This document shows, in pieces, positions 60,682 to 64,000 of a DNA stretch of 64,000 bases; the first letter of the stretch is position 1; every line of letters begins with the position of its first letter. This DNA is from Streptomyces lincolnensis. Lineage in GTDB: Bacteria > Actinomycetota > Actinomycetes > Streptomycetales > Streptomycetaceae. Under the pieces are notes generated by a model. It made no database searches. It had not been told where the DNA came from and was given only the letters and a program-made list of their open reading frames with translations. The stretch covers positions 7,688,001 through 7,752,000 of the forward strand of contig NZ_CP016438.1 of the NCBI RefSeq assembly GCF_001685355.1, given 5' to 3'. The position numbers were made by a program, and so were the translations under genes.

Positions 60682-62199
60682 TCAGATGTCCCGCTGCTCC
60701 AGCGGCCGGGTCGCCGGGCCCTGGACCACCTTGCCGTCGGTGTCGAAGCGGGAGCCGTGGCACGGGCACTCCCAGGCGCGTTCGGCGGCGTTGAAGGCGA
60801 CGAGGCAGCCCAGGTGGGTGCAGCGGGGCGAGAGGGCGTGGAGGTGGCCGGCCTCGTCGCGGTGGACCGCGAGCCGTTCGCCGTCCACCCGGACGACCGC
60901 GCCCTCACCGCGCTCGATGCCCTCGACGGGCCCGCCGGGCCGCAGCCGGTCGCCCACGAAGTGCCGGGCCACCTGCGCCTGGTGCTTGAGGAAGGCGGGG
61001 GCCTCGCGCACGGTGGAGCGCAGTCGGCGCGGGTCGTACAGCTCGCTCCAGGCGCACTCCTCGCCGGTGATCTGCGCGGTGAGGAGCCGGCCCGCCATCA
61101 TGCCGCCGCTCAGACCCCAGCCGCCGAAGCCGGTGGCGACATACGTGTGGCGGGCGCCCGGATGCATCGGGCCGACCAGCGGGACGGTGTCCGTCGGGTC
61201 GTTGTCCTGGGTCGCCCAGGAGTGCGTGAGGGTGACGTCGGGGAAGTGCTCGGCGGCCCAGTCGGCCAGGTGCTGGAAGCGCGCCCGGGTGTCCCCGGTG
61301 CCGGGCGTGAAGTGCTCCCCGGTGACGACGAGCAGCCGCCGTCCGCCCTCGGCCGGAGCCGTGCGGACCGAGCGGGTGCCCTCGTCCGGCGTGATGAACA
61401 TGCCGTCCGGATCCCGCTCGGCGTCGATGGTCCCGGCGACGACCAGCTCGCGGCGCGGCGAGAGCCGCGTGAACAGCAGGGCGCGGTCGAAGACCGGATA
61501 GTGCGTGGCGACCACGACGTCCCGGGCGGTCACCCGCGCCCCGGTGTCGGTGGTCAGACGGCACGGCTCGCCCTCCTCCAGGCCGACGACCGGGGTGTGC
61601 TCGTGGACGTGCGCACCCTGCGCGAGGAGGTCCTCGGCGAGCGCGAGCAGGTACTTGCGCGGGTGGAACTGCGCCTGCCCGGTGACCCGCACCGCGCCCG
61701 CCACCGGGAACGGCAGCCCGGTCTCGGTCACGAAGGACGCCGGCAGACCCGCTTCGCGGGCGGCCCTGGCCTCGGCCCGCAGTTCGTCGATCCGGCCCGC
61801 GTCACAGGCGTACGTGTACGCGCTGCGGCGCTCCCAGTCGCAGTCGACGCCCAGTTCCTCCGCGATCCGGGCGGCGCGTTCGATCGCCTCGCTCTGCGAA
61901 CGGGCGTACAGCCGGGCGCCCTCCGGGCCGCGGGTGCGCCGCAGCTTGTCGTAGATCAGGGTGTGCAGCGCGGTGAGCTTCGCGGTGGTGTGCCCGGTGA
62001 CGCCGGCCGCGACCCGGTCGGCCTCCAGCACCGCCACGCTCCGCCCGGCCCGCGCCAGCTCCCACGCCGTGCTCAGCCCGGCGACCCCGGCGCCGATCAC
62101 GGCCACGTCGACGTCCAGGTCATCCGCCAGCGCCGGACGGTCGGGCCCGGGTGCCGTCTGAAGCCAGTACGAGCCGCTGACGTGCGAGTTCTCGGTCAT
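60682..62199 (-). CDS. FAD-dependent oxidoreductase with C-terminal Rieske domain
   Basis: 505 aa. N-terminal DAO-type FAD domain (VDVAVIGAGVAGLSTAWELARAG, GHTTAKLTALH, ATGFGGWGLSGGMMAG) and a C-terminal Rieske 2Fe-2S domain at about 430-505 with CTHLGC and CPCHGSRF ligand boxes. Similar proteins occur widely in Streptomyces; electrons probably pass between FAD and the cluster. Substrate unknown. Confidence 0.9.
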   Translation of the reverse strand: MTENSHVSGSYWLQTAPGPDRPALADDLDVDVAVIGAGVAGLSTAWELARAGRSVAVLEADRVAAGVTGHTTAKLTALHTLIYDKLRRTRGPEGARLYARSQSEAIERAARIAEELGVDCDWERRSAYTYACDAGRIDELRAEARAAREAGLPASFVTETGLPFPVAGAVRVTGQAQFHPRKYLLALAEDLLAQGAHVHEHTPVVGLEEGEPCRLTTDTGARVTARDVVVATHYPVFDRALLFTRLSPRRELVVAGTIDAERDPDGMFITPDEGTRSVRTAPAEGGRRLLVVTGEHFTPGTGDTRARFQHLADWAAEHFPDVTLTHSWATQDNDPTDTVPLVGPMHPGARHTYVATGFGGWGLSGGMMAGRLLTAQITGEECAWSELYDPRRLRSTVREAPAFLKHQAQVARHFVGDRLRPGGPVEGIERGEGAVVRVDGERLAVHRDEAGHLHALSPRCTHLGCLVAFNAAERAWECPCHGSRFDTDGKVVQGPATRPLEQRDI

Positions 62200-62340
62200 G
62201 CGGGCCGGGTACCCCGTCCCGGGACCTTCATCGGGCCCACTGCGCGAGCAGCCGCCTCCGGCACGCGGCCACGTCGACGTCCGGCTTCCGCTCGGGGCAA
62301 GGTCCCGGACGCGGGCTACGAGGACGTCTTCGTAGTGCGA

Positions 62341-62384
62341 GCGGACGAAAGCGCCCCCGGCTCGCCGGGGGCGCTTTCGTCCGC
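62341..62384 (-). terminator. Long perfect hairpin after the DUF839 gene
   Basis: 21-base perfect stem (GCGGACGAAAGCGCCCCCGGC and complement) with a 2-base loop, ending three bases beyond the stop codon of the DUF839 gene on the minus strand. Confidence 0.88.
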
Positions 62385-62387
62385 CGG

Positions 62388-63767
62388 CTACCTACGCCAC
62401 GGCCCCGTCACCGCGAACGTCGTCCCCGGTGTGTAGCAGTTGACGTACATCGTCTCCCCGTCCGGGGAGAAGGCGACGCCGGCGAACTCGCCGTACTCCG
62501 GCTCCTGGGCGGTCCCGATGTTCTGGGCGTTGCGGGCCATCGCGTACACCTGGCCCCGGCGGGTGACGCCGTAGACGTGCTGGGTGCCGTTGCCGTCCTC
62601 GCAGACCATCAGGCCGCCGCTGGGGGCGAGGCAGATGTTGTCCGGGGACTCGCCGGGGAGCTGGATGTCCGTGTCGGGGCCGAAGACGATCACCAGGGTC
62701 AGCCGGCGCGACGACGGGTCGTAGCGCCAGATCTGCCCGAAGTGGTCCGCCGCCGAACCCTCCGCGCTGCGCGCGAACGACGACACGAAGTAGACGCTCC
62801 TGCCGCCCCAGTAGCAGCCCTCCAGCTTCTGCGCGTGCGTGATGCCCTTCGGCCCGAAGTCCTGGAAGCGGATGGGGGTTTGGGCGGCCAGCGGATCCGG
62901 TACGTCGACCCACTCGACGCCGTCGAAGCAGGCGCCCGTCTCCTGGATCGAGGACAGGTCCGGCACGCCGGGCACCCGCATCGCCTGGAGCCGCCCGCCC
63001 GCGCGCAGCGAACCCGGGCCGCCCGGCGCCTTCTTCGGCAGGAAGCGGTAGAACAGGCCGAAGGGCCGCTCGAAGGCGTCCTCGGTCTCGTAGACGATGC
63101 CCCGCTTCGGGTCGACGGCGATCGCCTCGTGCTGGAAGCGGCCCATCGCGGTCAGCGGTACGGCGCCGGAGCGGTGCGGGTCGACCGGGTCGACCTCGAA
63201 GATGAAGCCGTGGTCCTTGGTGTAGCCGTTGGTGCCCGCCTTGTCCTCGGTCTCCTCGCAGGTCAGCCAGGTGCCCCAAGGGGTGGGTCCGCCCGCGCAG
63301 TTGACGGCCGTACCGGCGATCGCGACCCGCTCCGAGAGCACCCTGTTGCGGGAGTCCAGCGTCAGGGCCGTACAGCCGCCCTTGCCCGCCGGGTCGTAGG
63401 TCAGACCCTCGACCGTCGGGACGGGCACCTTGCCGTTGGCGCGGTTCTCGTGGTTGCGGACCAGGTGGACGCGTCCGTGTCTGCCGGGCAGGGCCGTCAT
63501 GCCGTCGTGGTTGGAGGGGACCTTGCCCTCGCCGGAACGCAAGGGGTCGCCCTCGCGGGAGAGGACCTGGTAGCGGAACCCCTTGGGCAGGTCGAGCAGG
63601 CCCTTCGGGTCGGGGATCAGCGGGCCGTAGTCGGTGTGGCCCAGTGTCTGCGCGGCGGAGGTGCCCGCGAAGAGCTCGGGGAGACTTCCGGCGAAGGCGA
63701 TCGAGGCGCCCAGCGCCCCGGTGCGCGCGAGGACCTGACGGCGTGTCGCGGCGGTGGATTCGGACAT
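62388..63767 (-). CDS. Tat-exported PhoX-like (DUF839) protein
   Basis: 459 aa. Twin-arginine signal TRRQVLARTGALGASIAF and cleavage near AAQT. DUF839/PhoX beta-propeller features: SNHDGM, VRNHENR, WGTWLTCEETE, FQHEAIAVDPKRGIVYETED, SPDNICLAPSGGLMVCEDG and the C-terminal FSPDGETMYVNCYTPG. PhoX enzymes are calcium/iron phosphatases; the many acidic and His loops agree, but phosphatase activity is only inferred. Confidence 0.88.
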   Translation of the reverse strand: MSESTAATRRQVLARTGALGASIAFAGSLPELFAGTSAAQTLGHTDYGPLIPDPKGLLDLPKGFRYQVLSREGDPLRSGEGKVPSNHDGMTALPGRHGRVHLVRNHENRANGKVPVPTVEGLTYDPAGKGGCTALTLDSRNRVLSERVAIAGTAVNCAGGPTPWGTWLTCEETEDKAGTNGYTKDHGFIFEVDPVDPHRSGAVPLTAMGRFQHEAIAVDPKRGIVYETEDAFERPFGLFYRFLPKKAPGGPGSLRAGGRLQAMRVPGVPDLSSIQETGACFDGVEWVDVPDPLAAQTPIRFQDFGPKGITHAQKLEGCYWGGRSVYFVSSFARSAEGSAADHFGQIWRYDPSSRRLTLVIVFGPDTDIQLPGESPDNICLAPSGGLMVCEDGNGTQHVYGVTRRGQVYAMARNAQNIGTAQEPEYGEFAGVAFSPDGETMYVNCYTPGTTFAVTGPWRR

Positions 63768-63859
63768 GGCAACGCCCTTCCTGCTGGCGGACAGGAACTT
63801 GTGACGCCGCTGTGTCTATCACCTGGAGGGGGCCTCGGGAACCACGCGCGTAGAACGTG

Positions 63860-64000
63860 TCACGTGCCCGAAGGGCGTTCCTGCGCCCGCTCCAGGAACC
63901 GCAGCAGTTCCACCGGGAACGGCAGGACGAGCGTCGAGTTCTTCTCGGCGGCGACCGCCACGACCGTCTGGAGCAGCCGCAGCTGGAGCGCGGCGGGCTG
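63860..64000 (-). CDS. Band-7/SPFH-type protein, C-terminal fragment
   Basis: Last 46 codons and stop of a minus-strand gene entering from the right edge. The sequence LLQTVVAVAAEKNSTLVLPFPVELLRFLE is typical of the end of stomatin/prohibitin-like SPFH proteins of actinobacteria. The start lies outside the window. Confidence 0.7.
   Translation of the reverse strand, partial: QPAALQLRLLQTVVAVAAEKNSTLVLPFPVELLRFLERAQERPSGT

Noticed and set aside
1..64000. tRNA, rRNA, CRISPR arrays, prophage or complete insertion sequences
   Set aside because: No cloverleaf-like sequence, regularly spaced repeats, phage structural gene, transposase or integrase was noticed on reading both strands.

Overview
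The window is chromosomal DNA of a high-GC actinomycete, almost certainly a Streptomyces. Evidence: strong G/C bias at third codon positions, frequent GTG and TTG starts, a TTA codon in a regulator, an MsiK-type sugar ABC operon without its own ATPase, and the Streptomyces order of fadBA, rnd, a LuxR regulator, a DUF3000 gene, hemE and, later, hemY-hemQ.

Layout. 1-2134: secreted glycan-binding/GH16-like pair. 2298-5656: fadA-fadB beta-oxidation operon. 5807-12440: mannoside-use locus (LacI regulator, beta-mannosidase, divergent ABC importer). 12471-16740: housekeeping block (RNase D, atypical regulator, DUF3000, hemE). 16741-41553: large biosynthetic gene cluster. 41567-48602: two-component system, two exported or membrane proteins, rhomboid protease, small hypothetical gene, FAD/NAD oxidoreductase. 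48649-53625: DUF4349 lipoprotein, hemY, hemQ, secreted peptidase-like hydrolase. 53743-64000: TIGR04222-like and DUF4142 membrane proteins, a DUF692 (MNIO) fusion, peptidyl-tRNA hydrolase-like protein, small ABC exporter, deacetylase, FAD-Rieske oxidoreductase, Tat-exported DUF839 protein and the tail of a band-7 protein.

The cluster is the centre of interest. It has seven separate ketosynthases (three FabF-like, four FabH-like), one free ACP, three ketoreductase-type SDR proteins (one a tandem fusion), a crotonase, a crotonyl-CoA carboxylase/reductase, an acyl-CoA ligase, a fused CoA-transferase, a class III aminotransferase, an N-methyltransferase-like protein, an amidohydrolase, an MFS exporter, and LuxR and TetR regulators. 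Seven discrete ketosynthases plus one ACP, with amination and methylation genes, match what I recall of the published pamamycin macrodiolide cluster (relative of the nonactin system). I therefore read it as a pamamycin-type cluster inserted between hemE and the hemY-hemQ region. Proposed roles: the CoA-transferase and ligase activate acids (succinate or 3-oxoadipate types), FabH-like and one FabF-like enzyme extend chains with malonyl, methylmalonyl or Ccr-derived ethylmalonyl units on the ACP, SDRs reduce, the crotonase closes oxolane rings, the aminotransferase and methyltransferase install a dimethylamino group, and the two FabF-like paralogues lacking a catalytic His and Lys close the diolide by C-O bonds.

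Control signals can be seen directly. Inverted repeats CGGTAC-N5-GTACCG occur before the LuxR gene, in the divergent ketosynthase promoter and before an internal ketosynthase operon. TCGTAC-N3-GTACGA occurs before the LuxR gene and in the MFS/TetR divergent promoter. The LuxR gene has a TTA codon at codon 4.
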